A DNA stretch of 40,316 nucleotides, taken from Methylacidiphilum sp. Yel (GTDB taxonomy: Bacteria; Verrucomicrobiota; Verrucomicrobiia; Methylacidiphilales; Methylacidiphilaceae). The translations under genes and the position numbers were made by a program. How positions within the stretch are numbered: position 1 is the stretch's first letter; each line of letters begins with the position of its first letter. The stretch is from contig NZ_LXQB01000004.1 of assembly GCF_004421185.1 (NCBI RefSeq), positions 1-40,316 on the forward strand. The letters run 5' to 3'. The notes below the pieces were generated by a model. That model worked only from the letters and a program-made list of their open reading frames with translations, searched no databases and was not told where the DNA came from. This document shows, piece by piece, positions 8,530-17,411 of the stretch.

Positions 8530-9729
8530 TTAGCCTTCTTCTTCGTATTCGCCGATTTCTTTTTTAAGGGGAACTTCTTCCTTTTTCTTTTCTGCAACAA
8601 CTATGGTTTTGGGAACAATCAGGCCAGCTAATAACATAGGTATAAGGGTGCTAACAAGAGTAGCAATAGTAATAATGGAATATTCTTCTCTATTCAATAT
8701 TTTATTCTGGATCCCATAATGCGCAGCAATCAGTCCAAATGTCAATCCACCGGTTGCAAGAAGTGATCCATAAAGACTTTCTTTAATCGAATGTTTTTCA
8801 AGTATCAGATAAGGAAATAGGCCGAACAGCTTGAAGCATGTTTTAATCAGGGTGAGGAGAAGAATGGGGAAGAAGCCAAAAATCAAAGCATGAAGTGAAA
8901 TGTGAAAGCCGCTTTTCATAAAAAAAAATGGAGTTAGTATACTGTAAGCGACCGCTCTAAGTCTTCTGCGTAATAACCTGTCTGTTGAGAAACTATTAGC
9001 TGAAAGAATGCCCAAAACAAAAGCCGGAAGTACCGGTTCAGTTTTAGCCATTGTGGCCAAAAATCCTAGGAGACTGAGCATGAAAAAGACAAATTTTATT
9101 TCTGGTTCGCTTACTGGACTTTTCTTAAGAAACGCAAGAAGGAATCTAAGAAATTTTGGGAAAAGCCATAGGATTATGAGAGCAATTATTCCGAAAATAA
9201 TCGAGGAAATATCCCAATGTGTAAAAAACATGCCCAGAGCTAAAACTGAACCGAAATCTGTAATAAAACAGCTAGATAAAAGAGTCTTGCCTAATGAGCT
9301 GTTTTCTATGCCTCTTTCAACAAGGGAAGTATATATGATGGCAATGGAAGTGGTCCCAAGAGCAATACCAGCAATAAGACATTGAGCTGTTTTCCAATGT
9401 AAAAAATAATGGGAAAAAAGGGCAATGGCTAAGAATGGCAACAAAAAGGAGCTTAATCCCGAAAACATGTTTTTTTTCCACGATTCTTTGAAATATTCAG
9501 GTTCGATCTCTGTACCAGCAATAAAACAGAGCATCGTAGCTCCTAACTTAGACAAAAAATTCATCCATTCTGTTGGATTGGAAAGAGCTAAAAAATGACT
9601 TAGAACAGCTCCCATAAGAATTTCAGCAAGAGCAACAGGGATTTTCAACCGGATTGCAAAGAGCGCTGCAGAAAAAGCCCCGCCCATCCAGAGGGAAATA
9701 AAAAACCATGGGTTTTCCAAAATATTCAT
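8530..9729 (-). CDS. CPA2-family cation/proton antiporter (Kef/NapA type)
   Basis: An integral membrane exchanger of H+ for Na+ or K+. The protein is almost entirely hydrophobic with about 12 membrane segments. It has the CPA2 features PVALAEILMGAVLSH early, FIAGTEIEPEYF (discontinuous helix region) and the ITDFGSVLALG stretch, whose Asp should carry the ion. It has no C-terminal TrkA-N/RCK regulatory domain and ends in a charged tail rich in Lys and Glu. Length is 399 residues from ATG 9729; a GTG at 9753 would add eight residues, and neither start has a clear ribosome site. It is divergent from nothing nearby and convergent with lhgO. A role in pH or cation homeostasis is plausible but inferred. 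Confidence 0.82.
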   Translation of the reverse strand: MNILENPWFFISLWMGGAFSAALFAIRLKIPVALAEILMGAVLSHFLALSNPTEWMNFLSKLGATMLCFIAGTEIEPEYFKESWKKNMFSGLSSFLLPFLAIALFSHYFLHWKTAQCLIAGIALGTTSIAIIYTSLVERGIENSSLGKTLLSSCFITDFGSVLALGMFFTHWDISSIIFGIIALIILWLFPKFLRFLLAFLKKSPVSEPEIKFVFFMLSLLGFLATMAKTEPVLPAFVLGILSANSFSTDRLLRRRLRAVAYSILTPFFFMKSGFHISLHALIFGFFPILLLTLIKTCFKLFGLFPYLILEKHSIKESLYGSLLATGGLTFGLIAAHYGIQNKILNREEYSIITIATLVSTLIPMLLAGLIVPKTIVVAEKKKEEVPLKKEIGEYEEEG

Positions 9730-9848
9730 AGCAGCTAAAAGAAGAAAAGGCACTCTTTAAGGGGAAGTTGCTTCTTACCTTTAGGCTTTTCTGGAATTGA
9801 CCCTCAAAAGTTGGACAAAGAAAAAGAAAACGTTTTATTTCTAACCGG

Positions 9849-11084
9849 TCAACTACTCCGTCCTAAAGGACGGAGCTTGCATCTAGGCTTCACCGCAGCT
9901 TGCGCGTATCTCGAAAGACGCGCGGCTTTGGCTTCATCACCCGATGCTTTAGGGGCGGCTGACAATCGCCCCGTCCTCATCCAGTCTTGCCAGATGAAAA
10001 GCGTTTGCATGCTGACGTTTCTGGCAGCCACTAAATCGGCCTGGAGCGTATACCCACAATGGGCGCATACAAACAGCAGCCCATTATTGGGCCGATTCTC
10101 CCGCCCAACATGCCCGCAAACCGGCCGTCTCTGGCTTGAGGAATCCGCATCCACCCAATCCGGCACTCCGCCAGGCAGCCGGATTTTGTAAGCCGTCTTG
10201 GCTTGCAGCTTCGCAAAACCCCAAGTGCTCCCCTTGCGGCTACGGAAACCTTCTCCGACTGTCTGCGCTCGGTTCGATGACGGATAGCCTTTAGCCCCTC
10301 CATTCCAACCATAGCGTGTGGCTCCGCGAGTGCCCTTCGCTTGCATCGCACTTCGTGTACTGGAGGGACGCGCTTGGCCAGGTGCCTTCGGTGTCCACCA
10401 GGATAAAAACGACATTTGCCTCGGGTAGTGGGTTCCACCGCGATGTTCCAGCGGTTCATGTCCACCCCTTTGACCGTGGTGATGGTATCTAGCGGATTCC
10501 GGTCCAAAGCCTTTTCGACGGACACCAGCAGCTACCATGCCCTGGATGCAGGGTCCTGACAGAGCAGGGCACCGCCCAGTGTGATGCCATGCTCCCTGGG
10601 CCCGCACCATCCACTCCAGATGCCGGTTCCATCCTTCGTATCGGACCGGATGCCTCCGCCCAAAGTCCCCATGCTGACCGTTTGTTCCTTGCCCAAGGAC
10701 CAGTCCTGGCGATGGTTCAAAGTCATGGACATGGCAGTGAATCTGGATGCCTTGTCAAGACCCTTATAGCGCCGGGCTGGTCCAGCCTTTTGCTTTATGG
10801 GCCGCGCCCGCTTTGGCGCGTTCCCAGAGGGTTTTGTAGGCCGCAGCCACTTGCCTGGGCACGTTGCATGCCATTTGAGCTGGCAGCCCGAACCACTTGC
10901 GCAAATCCTGGGACACCAGCCTTTGCAGTTTCCTGCCTTGCGATATCTTCCCGCACACAAAAGCGACAGTGGATGCGTGATTCAGGGCGTTATGGTAAGC
11001 CAACGCCATGGGCCAAACCGCCTCCTCCTGCTCTTTAGTGAGCAGGAGCTTCAGTTTGCACCTCAGCGATTGGGTGGCTGGCAA
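9849..11084 (-). pseudogene. tnpB: tnpB RNA-guided nuclease gene, multiply frameshifted
   Basis: Read from 11084 down, the N-terminal part (LRCKLKLLLTKEQEEAVW and on) is in one frame to about 10764. The WSLGKEQTVSMGTLGG part is in a second frame. The first RuvC block KGVDMNRWNIAV, with its Asp, is in a third frame starting near 10525. The C-terminal zinc ribbon, with VCGHVGRENRP, CAHCGY and ADLVAARNV, sits in another frame ending at 9849. The first zinc-ribbon Cys has been replaced by Arg ahead of PVCGH. At least three frameshifts separate parts that are one protein in intact relatives, so no functional TnpB can be made. The recognisable order and motifs make the family assignment secure. Confidence 0.8.
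9856..9875. repeat. Perfect hairpin at the right end of the tnpB element
   Basis: CTCCGTCC, the loop TAAA and GGACGGAG form an uninterrupted 8-bp stem. On the minus strand it lies at the tnpB 3' end, where intact elements encode the guide (omega) RNA and the right-end recognition hairpin. It is the counterpart of the hairpin at 163-183. Confidence 0.6.
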
Positions 11085-11126
11085 TTCATTCAGGTTGACG
11101 ATTATTAGGTTTCAGTTGTAAAGCAT

Positions 11127-11171
11127 CGCCGCTGCGCGGCGGCGCTATCCCTCTGCCGCCTTGAAAGGCGG
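11127..11171. repeat. Paired GC-rich hairpins at the left end of the tnpB element
   Basis: Two adjacent palindromes. At 11127-11144 CGCCGC pairs with GCGGCG over a six-base loop; at 11156-11171 CCGCCTT pairs with AAGGCGG over a two-base loop. They lie upstream of the tnpB start, where IS200/IS605 left ends carry their recognition structure. Two hairpins are more than the usual one, so part may derive from a second nested or adjacent end. Confidence 0.45.
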
Positions 11172-11175
11172 GGAC

Positions 11176-11524
11176 TCCCGTGCAAATTTGTTGAAAGTTT
11201 TAAAACGACAGAAATGGATTTGAACTATTGACAAAAGAGTAAAGCTCCTTTATTCGTACTACATATGTATTTTAGCATTAATCGCTAGGAAAAAAGGGCG
11301 ATCCACCTGAAGAACTTGTTAGCTGTGAAACCTCTAGTAATGTAAGCTTTGGAGAATCTACTCTTAGATCCTTCTCCAGAACGTCGCAAAGAAGCAGAAA
11401 AGTAGCTTCATTTCTTTTGAACAAAAAATAAGTAAAGACTTTGAGACAATGGAGGATGTTACTTTCTCCTGAGAATGTTGCTGCTTTAGGATTTTCTTAA
11501 CATGTCTATCAAAAAGAAATTCTT
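11176..11524. other. 349-bp intergenic region upstream of the Old Yellow Enzyme gene
   Basis: No coding frame is supported. TTGACA at 11228-11233 is a good -35 hexamer, with a weak TATTCG about 17 bases further on, but it lies roughly 270 bp from the next start codon. ACATATGT near 11262 is a short palindrome. Most of the region resembles eroded coding sequence. Confidence 0.3.
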
Positions 11525-12640
11525 ATGAATTCATTAAAGCACTTATTCAAACCTTTGGTTGTTGGAGAGATTACCGTAGCAAATCGAATCTGGATGGCCC
11601 CAATGACTCGATGTCGGGCAGGGCAACCGGGGGATGTTCCTACAGAATTAATGGCTAAATATTATGCTCAGCGGGCCTCTGCAGGACTCATTATTACCGA
11701 AGCCACGCAGATCAGTAAAGAAGGGCAAGGATACATATGGACACCTGGTATCTACACGGATGCTCAGGAGGAAGGTTGGCGTCGAGTTGTGGAAGCGGTT
11801 CATCAGGCTGGGGGAAAAATCGCCTTGCAACTTTGGCATGTTGGTAGAATCTCTCATCATCTCCTTCAAGAAGGAGGAAAACCTCCCGTTGCTCCTTCGC
11901 CTATTCAGGCAAAAAATTCTAAATGTTTTGTTTTATTGCCTGATGGTACCCCGGCTCAGGTAGATCCAGATGTTCCAAGAGAACTTTCTATTCCAGAAAT
12001 TCATCGGATCATTGGCGAGTATGCCGCTGCTGCAAAACGAGCCATGAGAGCTGGTTTTGATTTAGTCGAAATCCATTGTGCTAATGGATACCTGCCCAAT
12101 CAGTTCCTCGATATTCGTGCAAATCAAAGAAAAGATCAATATGGGGGATCTCTTCAGAATAGGGCACGTTTCGTGCTCGAAGTGGTCGATGCGGTTTGTG
12201 AGGCTATAGGAAATAAACGGGTAGGGGTGCGTCTTTCTCCGAAAGGAATTTTTTGCGATATGACAGTAGAAGGGAGCATGGAGACAAATTTGTATGTTGC
12301 CTCTGAACTTGGGAAGCGTTCTATTGCCTATCTTCACATTGTTGAGCCAGATTGGGCCGAAGGGCAACCTCTAACAGATGAAGAACGGAAGGCTTTCCGT
12401 GAATCTTTCCCAAATGTATTAGTTTTTTGTAGTGGTTATACGGCTGAGCGAGCGGAATCGACCATTGCTTCAGGAATTGCTGATGCTATTGCTTTTGGCC
12501 GACTGTTTATTGCTAATCCAGATTTGCCGGAACGGTTTCGACGTGGAGCTTTATTGAATGTACCAGATCCTTCCACATTTTATGGAGGAGGAGAAAAAGG
12601 GTACACAGATTATCTGACTATCGATGAACAAAATCGATGA
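11525..12640 (+). CDS. Old Yellow Enzyme family FMN-dependent alkene reductase
   Basis: An FMN-binding TIM-barrel enzyme that would reduce activated C=C bonds of enals or enones, or nitro-compounds, using NAD(P)H. Seen are LFKPLVVGEITVANRIWMAP at the start with MTRCRA (residues 27-32), LWHVGR at 103-108, and the substrate-binding His184 and Asn187 in EIHCANGYLPNQFL. The usual Gly after the first His is Cys185 here. YGGSLQNRARF and the C-terminal phosphate-binding FGRLFIANPDLP follow. Length 371 is normal. It appears to be a single-gene unit and is convergent with the next gene, only 30 bp away. The physiological substrate is unknown; detoxification is the usual assumption. Confidence 0.9.
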   Translation: MNSLKHLFKPLVVGEITVANRIWMAPMTRCRAGQPGDVPTELMAKYYAQRASAGLIITEATQISKEGQGYIWTPGIYTDAQEEGWRRVVEAVHQAGGKIALQLWHVGRISHHLLQEGGKPPVAPSPIQAKNSKCFVLLPDGTPAQVDPDVPRELSIPEIHRIIGEYAAAAKRAMRAGFDLVEIHCANGYLPNQFLDIRANQRKDQYGGSLQNRARFVLEVVDAVCEAIGNKRVGVRLSPKGIFCDMTVEGSMETNLYVASELGKRSIAYLHIVEPDWAEGQPLTDEERKAFRESFPNVLVFCSGYTAERAESTIASGIADAIAFGRLFIANPDLPERFRRGALLNVPDPSTFYGGGEKGYTDYLTIDEQNR

Positions 12641-12670
12641 ACAAAACAGGAGAGGAAAGGGGACTGTTCT

Positions 12671-13360
12671 CTAGTTACCATTTGCTTTTTGGAGAGCTTT
12701 GAAGAAAGCTTGAAAAACCGGCCCATAATAGACTAAATCTCTTTCCGGATGGTATTGGACACCAATACAAAAAGGATAAGACTTAAGCCTTAGCTGTTCG
12801 ATAATTCCATCATATTTCGCTCGGGCTTCTATCGAGAGTCCTTCAGCAATCCTCTTTATAGCCTGGTGATGTGAACTATTGACAGCTTGAAATTGGAAAG
12901 TAGCATTTTTTTCGACTCTCAGCTCTTGCAGGTTTTGGTCATAGAATTTTGGTTCATTATGGCCGGGAATATTGAGAGAAAGACTTCCACCTAGAAAAAT
13001 ATTAAGCAGCTGGATTCCACGACAAATGCAAAGTATTGGTTTGCCTTTGTTAAGGGTTTGCTCAAGTAAAGCAAACTCCCATTTATCCCGTTGGGAATTG
13101 GGAGAGATTATCTGAGAAGGATCTTCCCCATCTATATTGCTATACTGTTCTTGATATTCTCTTGAGATATCCTCTCCTCCCGTTAGTAGAAGTCCATCGT
13201 ACTCTTTAGGAGAGGGGATTGGGTAGAGCGTTGAACCAACCTCTTGTCTATGTTCCCTAATATTGAGAATTTGGATAGAATACGTGTTAGCTAGTTGATT
13301 GAGCTTCTCAAAGTATTGTTTATCCTTATCTCGGATCCAACAATAAACTTTTTTAATCAC
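12671..13360 (-). CDS. Gamma-glutamyl-GABA hydrolase-like class I glutamine amidotransferase
   Basis: A stand-alone class I glutamine amidotransferase fold, closest in style to PuuD-type gamma-glutamyl hydrolases. The nucleophile is Cys113 in LCICRGIQLLNIFLGGSL, and the other triad members are His204 and Glu206 in GVQYHPE. LLLTGGEDI (57-65) forms the oxyanion side, and NSSHHQAI (161-168) is typical of this subfamily. Length is 229 residues, slightly short of 250. The start is GTG 13360; no in-frame ATG is near. No polyamine genes are adjacent, so the exact substrate (a gamma-glutamyl amide) remains inferred. The upstream side faces a very AT-rich region. Confidence 0.82.
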   Translation of the reverse strand: MIKKVYCWIRDKDKQYFEKLNQLANTYSIQILNIREHRQEVGSTLYPIPSPKEYDGLLLTGGEDISREYQEQYSNIDGEDPSQIISPNSQRDKWEFALLEQTLNKGKPILCICRGIQLLNIFLGGSLSLNIPGHNEPKFYDQNLQELRVEKNATFQFQAVNSSHHQAIKRIAEGLSIEARAKYDGIIEQLRLKSYPFCIGVQYHPERDLVYYGPVFQAFFKALQKANGN

Positions 13361-13803
13361 TTATAAAATAAAATCTAGCCTCTATAAGCCATCAAATTTT
13401 TTTTTCGATGTATTGAATAGAGATCACTTAGAAAAAAATAACAATGTATATTATATTTTTTTATTTAAAATATATATTAAATTTATTTATTTTATTTTCT
13501 TAGAAATAAGTTATTTGAAATGAACAACATAAAAAATAAATAAAATTTTATAAAATAATATATTACTATTATTAAATTATAAGCATTCTAATAATAGAAT
13601 TAGCTGCATTAGGTAATGTTTGTAATATTAGTTTATTTTTTATTGCAAAGTTTCCATAATTGATCTATTTTCTTTCTCTAAAAATGTATACACTAGCTTC
13701 TTTCCTTTATTTCGCCTTTTATTCTAATTGCATATTTTCTGTTAAAAGGCCAAAGGATTCTTTGTAGAAGTCCATTGGGTTAAAATCGAGCCTCTAGCAA
13801 AAA
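13361..13803. promoter_or_regulatory. Extremely AT-rich divergent intergenic region ahead of the Ehr operon
   Basis: From about 13375 to 13690 the sequence is mostly A and T, with many TATA-, TTATT- and AAATA-like runs and almost no G or C. It separates two divergent transcription units, so both promoters must lie here, but the composition makes any single -10 call meaningless. Such tracts are typically curved and bound by nucleoid proteins; that role is inferred. Confidence 0.45.
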
Positions 13804-15804
13804 ATGAACGAATATCTCCTTAAGGGATTACTTTTTATTTTTATTTTTTACATTTCTTTTGTCGTTCTTGCAAAGAACAATTTTAGATTTATCTATTGGC
13901 TCAGTGTTTGTTATTCAGGGTTTGGCCTACTATGTTCTCTTTCTTTTCTTCTCTCTGGTCAATCCAGTCAGTCCATAAGCTTTCCTCTTGGCCTACCAAC
14001 TACGGGGGCTCACTTTAAAATCGATGCATTAGCTAGCTTTTTCCTTTTGATCGTTAATCTTGGATCCTTCGTCTCTTCATTCTATGGCATCGGGTATGGT
14101 TCGCATACATCCGAACAGTCAAGAACCCTTCCTTTTTACATTATTTTCTTGGGTTCGATGAATATGGTCCTCCTTGCTGCAGATGCCTTTAGTTTCCTTT
14201 TTTTCTGGGAATTGATGTCTTTATCTTCATGGGCATTGGTCATGTCTTCTCATCAGCACAAAGAAACAGCTGAGGCAGGCTTTATTTATATTTTGATGGC
14301 TTCTCTTGGAACATTTGCTTTGCTTTTTGCCTTGAGTCTCATCGCTGCTCCTTCTAAATCCTACTGTTTTGATCAGATGGGTAAGGTAAGTATGGATGGA
14401 AAGCTAGCTTCTCTTATCTTTTTACTTGCTTTATTGGGAGCAGGATCGAAAGCGGGCCTTATACCTCTTCATGTTTGGCTGCCAAAAGCTCATCCTGCAG
14501 CCCCAAGCCATGTATCAGCTCTCATGAGTGGAGTGATGACGAAAGTGGCCGTTTATGGGTTTATTCGAATTGTTTTTGAACTGCTTCCATCCCAAGAAAA
14601 ATGGTGGAGCATCCTGATTCTGATCATTGCTGGGATTTCCACAGTGGTAGGAGTCCTTTATGCCCTGATGCAGCATGATATAAAAAGACTACTTGCCTAT
14701 CATACGATTGAAAATATCGGCATTGTCTTTATAGGGATTGGGTTATCCATGGCTTTTAAAATTTACGGTATGACTGCAGCTTCGGCCTTGGCAATGACAG
14801 CGGCTCTCTTTCATGCACTGAACCATTCGATTTTCAAAAATCTGCTCTTTTTAGGCTCTGGAGCGATCCAGTCTGCTACGGATCAAAGAGACATGGAAAA
14901 ACTGGGGGGCTTGATTTTGAATATGCCTCATACCGCCTTTACTTTTTTAATTGGCAGTGTGGCCATCAGCGCGCTTCCTCCACTAAATGGTTTTGTTTCC
15001 GAATGGCTTCTCATGCAATCGATTCTGCAGAGTCCCCAACTTCCCTCTTGGGGAATGAAGTTCCTTGTTCCCTCTGTGGGAGCCTTTCTTGCTTTGTCAG
15101 CAGCTCTGGCAGCATCATGTTTTATTAAAGTTTATGGGATAACCTTTTTGGGCCGTCCGAGATCGATGCAATCAACCGTAGCTTCTGAAACAGACCGTTG
15201 GTCAGTATTAGCAATGTATGCTCTGGCTTTTCTCTGCATTATTTTTGGTATCTTCCCTAGACTAGTAATTCATTTGCTTGGGCCCGTTGTTAGAGCGATT
15301 GCAGCTACCCATTACTTTCCTCTTTCTGCTAAATCCTTCTTCATGCCTTTGTCCCTTGTAGTTGACCAAAATGCTTATAATGGGTTTGTTCTAGTACTTC
15401 TGCTTGGGATTTTCTTATTTTTCATATTAATTAGTGTCAAATGGCTTTCCTCTAATCAATTCAGAAGAACGCCTATTTGGGACTGTGGGTATCCAGAGAA
15501 AAGCCCTGACTGCCAATATACCGCGAATAGTTTTGCACAACCTATCCGAAAAGTCTTTGGTCCTTTCCTTTTTGCCACAAAAGAAAAAGTTGTATGTAGC
15601 GAGCCTTGGTATCCAAAGGCTGCTAAAATGATTGTCAAACTGCATGACCAGATATGGGAATATCTCTACAAACCTGTGGCTATGGCTATTGATCGCATTA
15701 GTGAAAAAATCAATTTCCTCCAGTTTCTTACCGTTAGGAGGTATCTGGTATTAGTGTTTTTAACCTTGGTGTGTCTTTTAGGTTGTTTGGCATTTTTGTT
15801 ATGA
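13804..15804 (+). CDS. hyfB: Ehr/HyfB-type proton-pumping membrane subunit (NuoL-like)
   Basis: A large antiporter-like membrane subunit of a complex I-related assembly, expected to move H+ or Na+ across the inner membrane. It has about 16 hydrophobic segments. Conserved charged residues of the Proton_antipo_M domain are present: Glu136 in FFWELMSLSSWAL, Lys216 and His223 in GSKAGLIPLHVWLPKAHPA, and Lys247. The C-terminal part (450-666) has the HyfB-type extension with a DCGYPEKSPDCQYTANSF segment. Length 666 matches E. coli HyfB (about 670). It is the first gene of a six-gene operon whose next gene overlaps its stop in ATGA. In the Ehr nomenclature this corresponds to the NuoL-like subunit. 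Confidence 0.87.
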   Translation: MNEYLLKGLLFIFIFYISFVVLAKNNFRFIYWLSVCYSGFGLLCSLSFLLSGQSSQSISFPLGLPTTGAHFKIDALASFFLLIVNLGSFVSSFYGIGYGSHTSEQSRTLPFYIIFLGSMNMVLLAADAFSFLFFWELMSLSSWALVMSSHQHKETAEAGFIYILMASLGTFALLFALSLIAAPSKSYCFDQMGKVSMDGKLASLIFLLALLGAGSKAGLIPLHVWLPKAHPAAPSHVSALMSGVMTKVAVYGFIRIVFELLPSQEKWWSILILIIAGISTVVGVLYALMQHDIKRLLAYHTIENIGIVFIGIGLSMAFKIYGMTAASALAMTAALFHALNHSIFKNLLFLGSGAIQSATDQRDMEKLGGLILNMPHTAFTFLIGSVAISALPPLNGFVSEWLLMQSILQSPQLPSWGMKFLVPSVGAFLALSAALAASCFIKVYGITFLGRPRSMQSTVASETDRWSVLAMYALAFLCIIFGIFPRLVIHLLGPVVRAIAATHYFPLSAKSFFMPLSLVVDQNAYNGFVLVLLLGIFLFFILISVKWLSSNQFRRTPIWDCGYPEKSPDCQYTANSFAQPIRKVFGPFLFATKEKVVCSEPWYPKAAKMIVKLHDQIWEYLYKPVAMAIDRISEKINFLQFLTVRRYLVLVFLTLVCLLGCLAFLL

Positions 15805-16751
15805 TTAAAAATTTGGTTTTTCAATGTTTTGATGCGTTCTTTCTTCTTGCTTTCAGTCCGCTTGTGATTGGCATAATAAGAAAGACGAAAGCGCGGTTCC
15901 TTCTAAAACAGGGTCCTTCTCTTTTGCAGCCCTACTACGACCTTATGAAATTGTTTCGTAAGGAAGTGACTCTTCCTGACTCTGCTTCATGGTTATTTAA
16001 AGCTACGCCCTATGTGGTCTTTACATTCAGCTGGCTAGCAGCCTCCCTTGTGCCTACTTTTTCTACAAATCTGCTTTTCAGTAAAACAGCGGATCTCATT
16101 GCGATTGTAGCCCTCTTAGGTACGGCCAGGTTTTTCCTTTCCCTTGCGGCCTTAGATGCAGGGACAAGTTTTGGGGGATTAGGATCTAGCAGAGAATCTT
16201 TGATTGCTTCTCTTGCTGAACCCGCAATGATCATGATCATTTTCACAATAGCTTTGGTAGCGAAATCAACAGATCTCTCTGCAATTTCTACTTTTATGAT
16301 TTCTGGACAAGCAGGTTTAAGAGTCTCCTTGTGGCTTGCTTTGGCTTCTTTAGTTCTGGTTGCTATTGCTGAAAATGGGAGGATTCCTGTGGATAATCCT
16401 GCCACCCACCTGGAATTGACAATGATTCACGAAGCCATGATTCTCGAGTATTCTGGCAAATACTTAGCGTTGCTAGAGGTTGCCAGTCAACTTAAAATCG
16501 TCCTTTATCTTTCTCTGGTTGCTGCAGTTTTTTTCCCTTTTGGTATGTCAACCATGGGGAGTGGGATTTCTAGCTTTTTTATAGGGCTTTTTACCTATAT
16601 TGCCAAAATTGGCTTAGGGGCCAGCATGCTAGGATTTTTTGAAATCTTGGTGGCAAAGATGCGGCTTTTCAAAATCCCAAACTTTCTTGGAGCTGCTTTC
16701 ATGCTTGCACTTCTTGCTACCGTACTCCTTTTTGTTTCACGAAGCTTATGA
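15801..16751 (+). CDS. hyfC: Ehr/HyfC-type membrane subunit (NuoH-like)
   Basis: The NuoH/HyfC homologue that anchors the hydrophilic arm and lines the quinone or FeS-proximal cavity in related complexes. Visible are a Gln-Gly-Pro motif followed by LLQPYYDLMKLFRKE, and the conserved acidic loop ENGRIPVDNPATHLELTMIH with EAMILEYSG after it. There are about eight membrane segments. I start at ATG 15801, which overlaps the hyfB stop (ATGA); a GTG at 15771 would add ten residues lying inside hyfB. Length is 316 residues, as in E. coli HyfC. The following gene also overlaps by ATGA, pointing to coupled translation. Confidence 0.87.
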   Translation: MIKNLVFQCFDAFFLLAFSPLVIGIIRKTKARFLLKQGPSLLQPYYDLMKLFRKEVTLPDSASWLFKATPYVVFTFSWLAASLVPTFSTNLLFSKTADLIAIVALLGTARFFLSLAALDAGTSFGGLGSSRESLIASLAEPAMIMIIFTIALVAKSTDLSAISTFMISGQAGLRVSLWLALASLVLVAIAENGRIPVDNPATHLELTMIHEAMILEYSGKYLALLEVASQLKIVLYLSLVAAVFFPFGMSTMGSGISSFFIGLFTYIAKIGLGASMLGFFEILVAKMRLFKIPNFLGAAFMLALLATVLLFVSRSL

Positions 16752-17410
16752 ATCATAACCTTTATTTTGATATCACCCATATGCTAGCTGGCTCAATGCT
16801 CCTAGTCAGCTTTGTTCTTCTTTATCAAGACAGAATGTTTAGCCTTCTGAACGTCTATACCGTGCATGCTTTAGTTCTTGCAGCAGCTGCTGCCTGGCAA
16901 GGATTTGTTCAGCAGGCACCGCATCTCTACGCCACAGCGGTTATAGCTTTGGTGTTCAAAGCGATAGCTATCCCTTTGACACTGAGATGGTTGATTGTCA
17001 AGCTAGCAATCCACAGGGAGATAGAAAAGGTGGTGGGTTCGGGGATTTCTGTGATCGCTGGGTTTTTCCTTACAGCCTTATCGATAACTGTCATGATGAA
17101 AGCCAGTGGGGGTACCGATCCAATGACCCGAGAAGATCTTTCGTTTGCACTAGCGGTGGTTTTGATCGGTCTTTTGATGATGGCTGGTAGACGCAATGCT
17201 ATAAGCCAGGTTGTTGGGTTTATGTCCATGGAAAATGGTTTGATTTTAGCGGCCGTTGGAGCAAAAGGAATGCCACTTGTTGTTGAAATAAGTGTGGCCT
17301 TTTCTGTTCTAGTCGCGTTGATCGTTATCGGTATCTTTCTTTTCCGAATTAGAGAAAGATTCGATGTCGTTGATATCCGTGGATTAGAAAAGTCAGGAGG
17401 GGAACGGTAA
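16748..17410 (+). CDS. hyfE: Ehr/HyfE-type membrane subunit (NuoK-like region)
   Basis: A 220-residue membrane protein with six or seven hydrophobic segments, the size and layout of HyfE, which carries a NuoK-like part. The segment VGFMSMENGLILAAVG resembles the NuoK motif with its conserved membrane Glu. Charged residues after each segment (for example the short cytoplasmic stretch at 90-98) fit the positive-inside rule. ATG 16748 overlaps the hyfC stop by 4 bp, and the next gene begins 1 bp after its stop. In this operon there is no separate HyfD gene, so the membrane arm has only two antiporter-like subunits. Confidence 0.82.
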   Translation: MNHNLYFDITHMLAGSMLLVSFVLLYQDRMFSLLNVYTVHALVLAAAAAWQGFVQQAPHLYATAVIALVFKAIAIPLTLRWLIVKLAIHREIEKVVGSGISVIAGFFLTALSITVMMKASGGTDPMTREDLSFALAVVLIGLLMMAGRRNAISQVVGFMSMENGLILAAVGAKGMPLVVEISVAFSVLVALIVIGIFLFRIRERFDVVDIRGLEKSGGER

Positions 17411-17411
17411 A

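Larger units (their letters stand above)
9846..11175 (-). mobile_element. Decayed IS200/IS605-family (tnpB-only, IS1341-like) element
   Basis: A block that is clearly GC-richer than its surroundings, bounded by hairpins: a perfect 20-base palindrome at 9856-9875 just past the tnpB 3' end, and two GC-rich hairpins at 11127-11144 and 11156-11171 upstream of its 5' end. The only gene in it is a broken tnpB on the minus strand. No tnpA is present, so it could move only with help from elsewhere. Exact ends cannot be fixed without an empty site; I place them by the hairpins. Confidence 0.7.

Noticed and set aside
9008..9385. 125-codon plus-strand frame opposite the antiporter
   Set aside because: Shadow of the antiporter gene; composition mirrors the complementary membrane protein.
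10589..11108. Long plus-strand frames across the tnpB element
   Set aside because: High GC content gives long chance frames opposite tnpB; the recognisable motifs are all on the minus strand.
11228..11256. TTGACA-containing promoter for the Old Yellow Enzyme gene
   Set aside because: The -10 partner is weak and the distance to the start codon is about 270 bp.
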